DNA of 6,903 bases from JAAYCI01 sp964370195 (GTDB lineage Bacteria > Bacillota > Clostridia > Oscillospirales > Ruminococcaceae): contig CAYJIH010000064.1 of the NCBI GenBank assembly GCA_964370195.1, positions 1-6,903 on the forward strand, read 5' to 3'. The position numbers were made by a program, and so were the translations under genes. The number at the start of each line of letters is the position of its first letter. The first letter of the stretch is position 1. Positions 1 to 5,254 of this stretch are shown here, piece by piece. Below the pieces are notes generated by a model. That model did not search any database and had not been told where the DNA came from. It saw nothing but the letters and a program-made list of their open reading frames with translations.

Positions 1-9
1 TGCTGCTAC

Positions 10-85
10 TGGAGCTGGTGAACGGACTCGAACCCCTGACCTGCTGATTACAAATCAGCTGCTCTACCAACTGAGCTACACCAGC
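10..85 (-). tRNA. tRNA-Thr (anticodon UGU), CCA end encoded
   Basis: The reverse complement folds as a 76-nt cloverleaf. The acceptor stem GCTGGTG/CACCAGC is perfect. The D arm is GCTC...GAGC, and the anticodon stem GCTGA/TCAGC encloses the loop TTTGTAA, giving anticodon TGT (reads ACN threonine codons, chiefly ACA). The T loop is TTCGAGT. The discriminator is U and CCA is encoded at 12-10. G1-C72, C2-G71 and anticodon bases G35-U36 agree with known threonyl-tRNA synthetase identity elements. One oddity is that the T stem AGGGG/CCGTT has a G-G mismatch at 51:63 and a G-U next to it. It has its own promoter about 50 bp upstream. Identity is very secure. Confidence 0.97.
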
Positions 86-134
86 CTACTGCGCACTGTG
101 CAAAGGAAATATCCGATGCATGCTTAGCAGAAAT

Positions 135-163
135 AGTATAGCAAATTTTAAAGCGTTTGTAAA
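135..163 (-). promoter_or_regulatory. Sigma-A-type promoter of tRNA-Thr
   Basis: On the minus strand there is a -35 box TTTACA (158-163), a 17-bp spacer and a -10 box TATACT (135-140), each close to consensus. Transcription would start near 128 and run into the tRNA 5' end at 85, leaving a leader of about 40 nt for RNase P to remove. The DNA from here to 347 is very AT-rich, and I see no gene or convincing terminator in it. Confidence 0.8.
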
Positions 164-347
164 GGGGAAAACTCAAGTTTTTTTAAAATAATTTTAAAAT
201 AAAAATAATTTAGGATATTTATAAAGTGTCTATTGTGCGGCTGGCGATAACAAACAGCAGAATTTTATAAAAAATATATATGATTCAACATTGTTTTTTG
301 TTTTGCTGTCGGGTACATTTTATGTGGGCTGAGCCTCTTTTGACAAA

Positions 348-812
348 TTAAAAATGCTCGACTCGCCGGTGTTTGCGAAGTTCGTATCGCTTTTCGCCAT
401 CAGACCAGGCACGTTTTTCTTCCTCGGTGTTCAGTGCAACGGGCGGCACTTGTTGTGGCAGCCCATTTTGGTCTAAAGAAACCAAAACCAAAAATGCCTG
501 ATTGATTAGCTTGTATTCGCCGTTAGGGCGCTCGGCATAGGTATCTACGGTAACTTCCATGGACGTATTTCCAATGTGGCTAATACGGCCTTTTAGCACA
601 ACAATGTCGTTTAAAAAGGCAGGTGCTTTAAACTGCAGGTTATCTACAGAAGCTGTGATTACTTCTCCGCCAGCATGCCGTAAGGCCACCATGCCGGCCA
701 CTTCATCAATCCAGTTCATCAACATGCCACCAAATAAGCGCCGTTGCCCATTTAAGTGTGGATAGCTAATTAAATGTGCTTGCTCTGTAAAAGAATCTTC
801 GATTCGCTTCAT
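348..812 (-). CDS. Hotdog-fold acyl-CoA thioesterase (YciA/BACH-like)
   Basis: Predicted cytosolic acyl-CoA thioester hydrolase of 154 aa, splitting acyl-CoA into free acid and CoA. The single hotdog domain spans roughly residues 8-125. The helix segment is FGGMLMNWIDEVAG, where Asp36 matches the catalytic Asp of YciA-type enzymes. It is followed by VDNLQFKAPA, the conserved strand of this family, and by a charged C-terminal tail (EEEKRAWSDGEKRYELRKHR), as in longer cytosolic homologues. I chose ATG at 812 because it has GGGAGG just upstream and because homology begins there; an open frame back to 977 would overlap gpmA. It lies 79 bp downstream of gpmA on the same strand, so co-transcription is likely. 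Physiological substrate chain length cannot be read from sequence. The family is secure, the exact name is not. Confidence 0.9.
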   Translation of the reverse strand: MKRIEDSFTEQAHLISYPHLNGQRRLFGGMLMNWIDEVAGMVALRHAGGEVITASVDNLQFKAPAFLNDIVVLKGRISHIGNTSMEVTVDTYAERPNGEYKLINQAFLVLVSLDQNGLPQQVPPVALNTEEEKRAWSDGEKRYELRKHRRVEHF

Positions 813-891
813 AAAGCCTCCCGTTGCAAAAAAGGCAGTAGAAATGCCATAACATTCCCACCGCCCTTTTATAAAGTTTATATCATTTTTG

Positions 892-1638
892 TTATTTTGC
901 TTTTCCTTGGTTTGCCACACCGGCCATTTTGGCCTCGATGGCAGCTTGGTCGCCAAGGTAGAATTTCTTTTGTACATTCAGCTCATCATCAAATTCATAC
1001 ACAAGCGGTACACCGGTTGGGATGTTTACGCCGATGATGTCTTCGTCAGACAATTTGTCGAATTTTTTTACAAGGGCACGCAGGGAGTTTCCGTGTGCTG
1101 TAATCAAAACGCGTTTGCCGGCTTTCATTTGGGGCAAAATGGTGTTTTCGAAATAAGGCCATGCGCGGTCGATTGTGGTATCCAGGCTTTCTGTTAGTGG
1201 AAGCTGAGAAGGGTCGATGCCACGATACTGCTCTTGTGTGCGCGGGTTGCGCTCGTCTGTTTCTTCAAGTGCCAGCGGTGGCACATCAAAACTACGACGC
1301 CACACAAGCACTTGATCTTCGCCATATTTTGCGGCTGTTTCTGCTTTATTTAAGCCTTGCAGTGCACCGTAGTGACGCTCGTTTAAGTGCCAGTTTTTTT
1401 CCACAGGCAACCAAGAGCGATCCATTTGGTCTAAAATAAGGTCTAATGTGTGAATAGCACGGCGCAGGTAGGAAGTGTAGCATAAATCAAAGTCGTAGCC
1501 TTCTTCTTTTAGCAAACGGCCACCTTCAGCTGCTTCTGCACGTCCTTTTTCCGACAGAGGTACATCTGTCCAGCCTGTAAATAAGTTCAGCCGGTTCCAT
1601 TCGCTTTCGCCGTGGCGTACCAAAACTAATTTCATCAT
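892..1638 (-). CDS. gpmA: 2,3-bisphosphoglycerate-dependent phosphoglycerate mutase
   Basis: A glycolytic and gluconeogenic enzyme that interconverts 3-phosphoglycerate and 2-phosphoglycerate through a phosphohistidine, primed by 2,3-bisphosphoglycerate; cytosolic. Its 248 aa is the usual length of the dPGM branch. The signature is VLVRHGESEWN with the phosphorylated His9. Then come FTGWTDVPLSEKG, the substrate-contact segment YTSYLRRAIHT (Arg60), LNERHYGALQGLNK with the acid/base Glu87, WRRSFDVPP, and TAHGNSLRAL with the second catalytic His182. All expected active-site residues are present. Two ATGs lie in tandem (1638 and 1635); the first has AAGGGG six bases upstream, the second is nine bases away, and either is workable. 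A good promoter lies about 80 bp upstream, and the thioesterase gene follows in the same direction. An NrdR-like palindrome overlaps the promoter -10. Confidence 0.97.
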   Translation of the reverse strand: MMKLVLVRHGESEWNRLNLFTGWTDVPLSEKGRAEAAEGGRLLKEEGYDFDLCYTSYLRRAIHTLDLILDQMDRSWLPVEKNWHLNERHYGALQGLNKAETAAKYGEDQVLVWRRSFDVPPLALEETDERNPRTQEQYRGIDPSQLPLTESLDTTIDRAWPYFENTILPQMKAGKRVLITAHGNSLRALVKKFDKLSDEDIIGVNIPTGVPLVYEFDDELNVQKKFYLGDQAAIEAKMAGVANQGKAK

Positions 1639-1704
1639 AGTAAACCCCTTTTTCTGTTATGTTGTTTTGTACGGTGATTGATGGTATACAATAACCATTA
1701 CTAA

Positions 1705-1720
1705 ATACAATATATAGTAT
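1705..1720. promoter_or_regulatory. NrdR-like box overlapping the gpmA -10
   Basis: ATACAATATATAGTAT matches the NrdR consensus ACACWATATATWGTGT at 14 of 16 positions, including all ten of the core CWATATATWG; the two mismatches are symmetric. It covers the gpmA -10 box, so an occupied site would block gpmA. It lies 222 bp from the perfect box in the nrdD promoter. AT-rich promoter DNA can mimic such a core, so this is tentative. Confidence 0.4.
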
Positions 1721-1744
1721 ACCACTCGTGCACTTTGCTGGCAA
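1716..1744 (-). promoter_or_regulatory. Sigma-A-type promoter of gpmA
   Basis: On the minus strand the -35 is TTGCCA (1739-1744), the spacer is 17 bp and the -10 is TATACT (1716-1721), each one base from consensus. The start point would be near 1709, giving a leader of about 70 nt before gpmA. It probably also serves the downstream thioesterase gene, as I see no convincing promoter or terminator between the two genes. Confidence 0.75.
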
Positions 1745-1921
1745 TTGCAAAACATGGATTTTACTATGTTCTTTTACAATTTTGGCAGAAACACATGGTT
1801 TTTTTCCATGGATTGCCGGAATAACTTTGGTAAAAATGCCGAAAATTTCCCAAACATCCGGCGAAGGGCGCTATTACGCCATATGGCGAATTTCATACAA
1901 AATCTGGTGATTATTTTCGCC

Positions 1922-1950
1922 TTGACACACTATATATTGTGTGATAAAGT
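1922..1950 (+). promoter_or_regulatory. Promoter of the nrdD operon (extended -10)
   Basis: A perfect -35 TTGACA (1922-1927), a 17-bp spacer, and the -10 TAAAGT (1945-1950) preceded by TGA, which makes an extended -10. Transcription would start near 1957 and leave a leader of about 94 nt. The spacer is almost entirely filled by the NrdR box, so repressor binding would directly exclude RNA polymerase. Confidence 0.75.
1927..1942. promoter_or_regulatory. NrdR box (ribonucleotide reductase operator)
   Basis: ACACTATATATTGTGT matches the 16-bp NrdR consensus ACACWATATATWGTGT at every position. NrdR is the zinc-ribbon/ATP-cone repressor that senses dATP/ATP and controls ribonucleotide reductase genes. 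The box lies between the -35 and -10 of nrdD. NrdR usually binds paired boxes about 31 bp apart; the best partner I find is a poor match at 1897-1912 (10 of 16). Confidence 0.88.
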
Positions 1951-1999
1951 AAATTAACAAATGTTGGGTATTTAAGCGATCTTAGTAAATTTTGAAATA

Positions 2000-2027
2000 G
2001 CGATTCACATTGTGCATCGCCTTTTTT
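2000..2027 (+). terminator. Hairpin plus T-run in the nrdD leader (possible attenuator)
   Basis: GCGAT (2000-2004) pairs with ATCGC (2016-2020). An inner CAC/GTG closes a 3-base loop after one T-C mismatch, and six T residues follow at 2022-2027. It has the form of an intrinsic terminator, placed about 45 nt into the leader and just before the ribosome binding site. A second AGCGAT copy at 1975-1980 could pair with the same ATCGC and so act as a competing antiterminator. The stem is short, so termination efficiency is uncertain. Confidence 0.45.
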
Positions 2028-2050
2028 ATAGCGGGAGGATTTTGGAACAC

Positions 2051-4342
2051 ATGCAGAAAATTGGGGTACGCACGATCAAGAAAAGGGATGGTCGTGTTGT
2101 TATATATGACGAAACGAAAATCGCCAATGCCATTTTGAAAGCATTGGCAGCCGTTGGGGAAGACGATGCCGTTATAGCTGCCCGTTTAGCAAACGAAGTG
2201 GGTGAGGCGATGGCAGAAAACCACCAAGGCGAAAGTTACCGCATTGAAGACATACAAGATGAGGCCGAAAAAGCATTGATGCGCAGTGGCTATGAAATGG
2301 CCGCAAAAAAGTACATTTTGTACCGTGCTCAGCGCACGCATGTGCGAGAAAGCAATACAACACTGATGCGTGCTTGTGATGAAATTACAAATGCAGATGC
2401 GCGCCTGTCTAACTTGAAGCGAGACAACGCCAATGTGGACGGGAACACATCAATGGGAAGCATGTTGCAAATTGGCTCGGTTGCAGCCAAAGCGTACAAC
2501 ACGGCCCATTTATTAACGCCAAAACAGGCGCGCGCCCACAACGAGGGCGATTTTCATATTCATGATTTTGATTTTTATTCCCTTACCACAACGTGCTGCC
2601 AAATTGACATTGTTAAAATGTTCGAAAACGGGTTTTCTACCGGGCATGGTTATTTGCGCGAGCCACAGGATATTCAAAGTTATGCTGCACTGGCTTGCAT
2701 TGCCATTCAGTCGAACCAAAACGACCAACACGGCGGCCAAAGCATTCCCAATTTTGATTTCGGCCTTGCAAAAGGCGTGCGTAAAACATACAAACGCGTT
2801 TTTTGCGAAAATCTAAGCAAGGCACTGCAACTGCTTGCACCGCAGGCCGGCTTTGATAAAGAGGCAACATTTGCGCTTTGTGCCGAGGCAGAACAGGCAA
2901 GTGGTAGCTGCCCGAAGCTGGAAGAGGATGCAGCATTTTCTGCCGAGCTACAGGCACGGCTGAGCGAAAAAGTGGGGCCGGACATCACAAAAACGGCCTT
3001 GGCCTTCACGCAGGAGCAAACTCTTGTTGAAACAAACCGTCGTTGTTTTCAGGCAATGGAAGCGCTGGTGCATAACTTAAATTCCATGCATTCGCGTGCG
3101 GGGGCACAAACGCCGTTTTCTTCCATCAATTACGGAACAGATACAAGCCCAGAGGGGCGTATGATTATTCGCAATGTGTTGCTGGCTACGGAAAAGGGTC
3201 TAGGGCACGGCGAAACCCCCATTTTCCCCATTCAAATTTTCAAACTGAAAGCCGGCGTGAACTACAACGAAGAGGATCCAAACTATGATTTGTTTGAACT
3301 TGCTTGCCGCTGCAGTGCAAAGCGCCTATTCCCAAACTTTACAAATTTAGACGCACCTTTCAACGCGCAATATTACAAACCGGGGCATCCGGAAACAGAA
3401 GTGGCTACCATGGGTTGCCGCACCAGGGTGATGGGCAACGTGCACGACCCAGAGCGTCAAATTGCATTTGGGCGCGGAAACTTGAGTTTTACATCCATCA
3501 ACTTGCCACGCCTTGCCATTGAGGCAAACAAAGATGAACAGCAGTTTTTTGCAAGTTTAGACAACATGCTAAACCTTACGGCCGAACAGCTTTTGGATCG
3601 CTATGAAGTGCAAGCAAAGAAAAAAGTGCGCAACTTCCCGTTTTTAATGGGGCAAGGCGTGTGGTTGGATGCGGATAAACTTGGCCCAGACAGCGAGATT
3701 AGAGAGATTTTAAAACATGGCACACTGTCTATTGGGTTTATTGGGCTGGCCGAAACATTGGTAGCATTGTTTGGCCAACATCATGGAGACAGTGATGAAA
3801 TGCAAAAGAAAGGGCTGGAAATTGTGCAACACATGCATAATTTCTGCCAAAAGAAAAGCCAAGAAACCGGCATGAACTTTACGTTGCTCGCCACACCGGC
3901 AGAAGGACTTTCCGGGCGGTTTTTACGCATCGACAAAAAGCGCTATGGTAAAATCCCCGGCGTTACAGACCGCGATTTTTACACGAACTCGTTCCACATT
4001 CCCGTATACCACACCATAGGCACATACGAGAAAATTCAAAAAGAGGCACCATATCATGCATTAACACCGGCAGGTCACATCACGTATGTGGAACTGGATG
4101 GAGATACTGCACAAAACTTAGAAGCGTTTATCGCAGTGGTGCGTTGCATGCACGATGCAGGCATAGGCTATGGCTCCATCAACCATCCCGTAGATAGAGA
4201 CCCTGTGTGTGGCTATGTGGGAATTATCCACGATGTGTGCCCACGTTGCGGCCGAAAAGATGGGGAAGAAATTCCGATGGAACGCTTGGAAGAGCTGAAA
4301 AGACAGTATCCATGCATTACAGAATTTGCCGGCATTGAATAA
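2051..4342 (+). CDS. nrdD: Anaerobic ribonucleoside-triphosphate reductase, catalytic chain without glycyl-radical segment
   Basis: Class III ribonucleotide reductase, which reduces NTPs to dNTPs without oxygen, normally with formate as reductant; cytosolic. It has 763 aa. An N-terminal ATP-cone (about residues 4-95, with KKRDGRVVIYD) is the allosteric activity site. The catalytic barrel includes TTCCQID (Cys182/183, one probably the active-site partner Cys), HGGQSIPNFD (227-236), ATMGCRTRV (Cys456, expected thiyl-radical Cys preceded by Met-Gly) and TSINLPR (Asn484). The C-terminus has Cys720, Cys730 and Cys733 of the zinc site, then an unusual 30-residue tail to Glu763. The RRxTGYLVG glycyl-radical motif that should follow is absent and is encoded by the next gene. 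I chose ATG 2051; GGGAGG lies 12 bases upstream, which is long, and an in-frame TTG at 2042 is the alternative. The gene is first in the nrd operon and under an NrdR box. Confidence 0.96.
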   Translation: MQKIGVRTIKKRDGRVVIYDETKIANAILKALAAVGEDDAVIAARLANEVGEAMAENHQGESYRIEDIQDEAEKALMRSGYEMAAKKYILYRAQRTHVRESNTTLMRACDEITNADARLSNLKRDNANVDGNTSMGSMLQIGSVAAKAYNTAHLLTPKQARAHNEGDFHIHDFDFYSLTTTCCQIDIVKMFENGFSTGHGYLREPQDIQSYAALACIAIQSNQNDQHGGQSIPNFDFGLAKGVRKTYKRVFCENLSKALQLLAPQAGFDKEATFALCAEAEQASGSCPKLEEDAAFSAELQARLSEKVGPDITKTALAFTQEQTLVETNRRCFQAMEALVHNLNSMHSRAGAQTPFSSINYGTDTSPEGRMIIRNVLLATEKGLGHGETPIFPIQIFKLKAGVNYNEEDPNYDLFELACRCSAKRLFPNFTNLDAPFNAQYYKPGHPETEVATMGCRTRVMGNVHDPERQIAFGRGNLSFTSINLPRLAIEANKDEQQFFASLDNMLNLTAEQLLDRYEVQAKKKVRNFPFLMGQGVWLDADKLGPDSEIREILKHGTLSIGFIGLAETLVALFGQHHGDSDEMQKKGLEIVQHMHNFCQKKSQETGMNFTLLATPAEGLSGRFLRIDKKRYGKIPGVTDRDFYTNSFHIPVYHTIGTYEKIQKEAPYHALTPAGHITYVELDGDTAQNLEAFIAVVRCMHDAGIGYGSINHPVDRDPVCGYVGIIHDVCPRCGRKDGEEIPMERLEELKRQYPCITEFAGIE

Positions 4343-4360
4343 ATATAGCAAAGACATTCT

Positions 4361-4389
4361 TTTACTTAAAAAATAAATAACAATATACA
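4361..4389 (+). promoter_or_regulatory. Possible internal promoter before the glycyl-radical gene
   Basis: In the 74-bp AT-rich gap between the two nrdD parts, TTTACT (4361-4366) and TATACA (4384-4389) are 17 bp apart, each four of six to consensus. A transcript would start near 4396, just ahead of the AAGGAGG site, and could make the small subunit and NrdG independently of the catalytic chain. The AT-richness makes chance matches likely. Confidence 0.3.
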
Positions 4390-4416
4390 TGAAACAGAAT
4401 AAAAGGAGGCACTACC

Positions 4417-4569
4417 ATGTCAAATATGCAACCAAACCAACCAGGAAAAGGTGTTGGCTTTGAAAGAATTCGCCGCATCACAGGTTATTTAGTGGGCACG
4501 ATGGACAAATGGAATGATGCAAAAAAAGCGGAAGAGCAAGAACGCATAAAACACGATTTGTCGTGTTAA
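4417..4569 (+). CDS. Stand-alone glycyl-radical subunit of anaerobic ribonucleotide reductase (split NrdD C-terminus)
   Basis: A 50-aa protein. Residues 15-48 read FERIRRITGYLVGTMDKW followed by NDAKKAEEQERIKHDL, which is the C-terminal end of one-piece clostridial NrdD proteins. Gly23 in RRITGYLVG is the expected radical-bearing residue that NrdG would activate. A short polar leader (MSNMQPNQPGKGVG) precedes it and a lone Cys50 ends it. AAGGAGG lies seven bases before ATG 4417, and an in-frame TGA at 4390-4392 closes the frame upstream, so this is an independent gene and not read-through. It lies 74 bp after the catalytic chain, in a different frame, and about 10 bp before nrdG. Inferred role: it docks on the catalytic chain to supply the glycyl radical and may be exchangeable after oxygen damage, as GrcA/YfiD is for PflB. 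The motif is unmistakable; function as a separate subunit is inference. Confidence 0.93.
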   Translation: MSNMQPNQPGKGVGFERIRRITGYLVGTMDKWNDAKKAEEQERIKHDLSC

Positions 4570-4579
4570 GTGCAAACGA

Positions 4580-5149
4580 ATGAAAACAGAAACAAATGGA
4601 GGCCACCCTTTAAAGGGTGCCTCCTTGATTTTAGCAAAACATGGTTTTGTGGGAGATTCGATTGTAGATGGGCCGGGCTTGCGCTGTGTGTTGTTCTGCC
4701 AAGGATGTCCTCATGCTTGCCCCGGTTGCCACAACCCGGAAACACACCCGTTTGAAGGCGGCATCGAAACAGATTTAGAAGAGTTGTTTTTGCGGATACA
4801 AGGGTATCCACTGTGCCGTGCTGTTACGTTTTCCGGAGGGGAGCCCTTTTCTCAAGCAGCACCTTTATACCAATTGGCCAAGGCGCTGAAAAATGCCGGC
4901 TACGAACTTGCGGCTTATACAGGATATACATTTGAAGCACTGGAAAACAGTGGAACCACAGACCAAAAAAAATTACTTTCTTTACTGGATACCTTAATTG
5001 ATGGCCCCTTTATCGAAGCAGAAAAAAACTTGACGTTGCGCTTTCGCGGCAGCGAAAACCAACGGGTGCTTCAGGTGAAAAAAAGCCTAAAAGCCGGTTG
5101 TGCCATTTGGGAAACTGCCCCACGATGGCTGGGAAGTGCCAAGGAGTAA
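4580..5149 (+). CDS. nrdG: Anaerobic ribonucleotide reductase activating protein (radical SAM)
   Basis: A radical-SAM activase that uses a [4Fe-4S] cluster and S-adenosylmethionine to abstract a hydrogen from the NrdD glycine; cytosolic. It has 189 aa from ATG 4580. DSIVDGPGLR (26-35) is followed by the cluster motif CPHACPGCHNP, with CxxxCxxC at Cys43, Cys47 and Cys50. TFSGGEPF, near residue 90, is the SAM-binding GGE motif. LIDGPFIEAEKNLTLRFRGSENQR is the C-terminal family signature. The start is uncertain: ATG 4580 has no clear ribosome binding site and adds about 15 residues before the family's usual beginning. TTG 4625 would give MILAKHGFVGDSIVDGPG, which fits the family N-terminus, with AAAGGG seven bases before it. 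ATG 4580 lies 10 bp after the preceding stop and could be translationally coupled. The gene is last in the nrd operon. Its target here must be the glycine on the separate 50-aa subunit. Confidence 0.95.
   Translation: MKTETNGGHPLKGASLILAKHGFVGDSIVDGPGLRCVLFCQGCPHACPGCHNPETHPFEGGIETDLEELFLRIQGYPLCRAVTFSGGEPFSQAAPLYQLAKALKNAGYELAAYTGYTFEALENSGTTDQKKLLSLLDTLIDGPFIEAEKNLTLRFRGSENQRVLQVKKSLKAGCAIWETAPRWLGSAKE
4598..4624 (+). promoter_or_regulatory. Strong hairpin across the nrdG start region
   Basis: GGAGGC then CACCCTTT pairs with AAAGGGTG then CCTCC: a 13-bp stem with a single bulged C and almost no loop (in practice a TTAA loop). It lies inside the reading frame if nrdG starts at ATG 4580, but directly before the alternative TTG start at 4625, where it would bury the AAAGGG ribosome binding site. 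The following TTGATTTT is a poor T-run, so partial termination is possible as well. It may set the level of NrdG relative to NrdD. Confidence 0.6.
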
Positions 5150-5171
5150 GCCCACGCATATACGTGGGCTT
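5148..5171 (+). terminator. Hairpin at the end of nrdG
   Basis: AGCCCACG (5149-5156) pairs perfectly with CGTGGGCT (5163-5170) around the 6-base loop CATATA, and one more A-T pair extends it. It overlaps the nrdG stop codon. The tail TTGGGTTGTTTATT is T-rich but interrupted, so this may be a weak terminator or a 3'-end stabilising hairpin backed up by the stronger one at 5210-5254. Confidence 0.55.
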
Positions 5172-5209
5172 TGGGTTGTTTATTATTGCCGGTGGGGCAA
5201 CGGGTGTTG

Positions 5210-5254
5210 AAAAAGCCAATGCGAAATACCACAATGGATAGGCGTGGCTTTTTT
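5210..5254. terminator. Bidirectional terminator between convergent nrdG and lepB
   Basis: AAAAAGCCA (5210-5218) pairs with TGGCTTTTT (5245-5253), and TGC/GCG continues the stem after one bulged A; inside, CCA/TGG can form a small second hairpin. The T-run after GGC is present on both strands, so it can stop nrdG transcripts on plus and lepB transcripts on minus. It touches the lepB stop codon. Confidence 0.72.

Larger units (their letters stand above)
1639..2050. other. Divergent regulatory region between gpmA and nrdD
   Basis: These 412 bp contain no gene I can support; short open frames at 1728-1957 have no recognisable product and start without good ribosome binding sites. The region holds two outward promoters (gpmA at 1716-1744, nrdD at 1922-1950), a perfect NrdR box (1927-1942), an NrdR-like box (1705-1720) and a leader hairpin with T-run (2000-2027). 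Further symmetries seen are ATGGT/ACCAT around 1681-1698 in the gpmA leader, CATGG-T7-CCATG at 1794-1810, and the 12-bp palindrome CGCCATATGGCG at 1877-1888, which lies about 35 bp upstream of the nrdD -35 and could be an operator. No function is assigned to these three. Confidence 0.7.

Noticed and set aside
200..340. Terminator for the thioesterase gene in the AT-rich DNA downstream
   Set aside because: Only short or A/T-only pairings are seen (for example CAGCAGAA with TTTTGCTG, about 50 bases apart); none is convincing.
828..848. Hairpin GGCA/TGCC followed by six Ts on minus, between gpmA and the thioesterase gene
   Set aside because: The stem is only four base pairs, too weak to call a terminator; the two genes probably stay co-transcribed.
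813..977. N-terminal extension of the thioesterase frame upstream of ATG 812
   Set aside because: It runs into gpmA in another frame, has no family similarity, and GGGAGG directly precedes ATG 812.
1897..1912. Second NrdR box partner 30 bp upstream of the perfect one
   Set aside because: Only 10 of 16 positions match, and the core C and the A/T pattern are broken; not enough to annotate.
1728..1957. Two overlapping small plus-strand open frames in the gpmA-nrdD gap
   Set aside because: They have no recognisable domain, poor ribosome binding sites, AT-driven composition, and overlap the gpmA and nrdD promoters and the NrdR box.
2012..2050. Upstream start of nrdD at ATG 2012
   Set aside because: It lies inside the leader hairpin, has no ribosome binding site, and would place GGGAGG within the coding region; homology begins after 2051.
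2172..3009. Several minus-strand open frames opposite nrdD
   Set aside because: They are mirror frames of a highly conserved coding region, with no ribosome binding sites or known domains.
4259..4458. Frameshift or pseudogene explanation for the broken NrdD
   Set aside because: About 200 bases separate the last shared motif from the radical motif. The second frame has its own upstream stop and a perfect ribosome binding site, and both products are otherwise intact; one indel cannot rejoin them.
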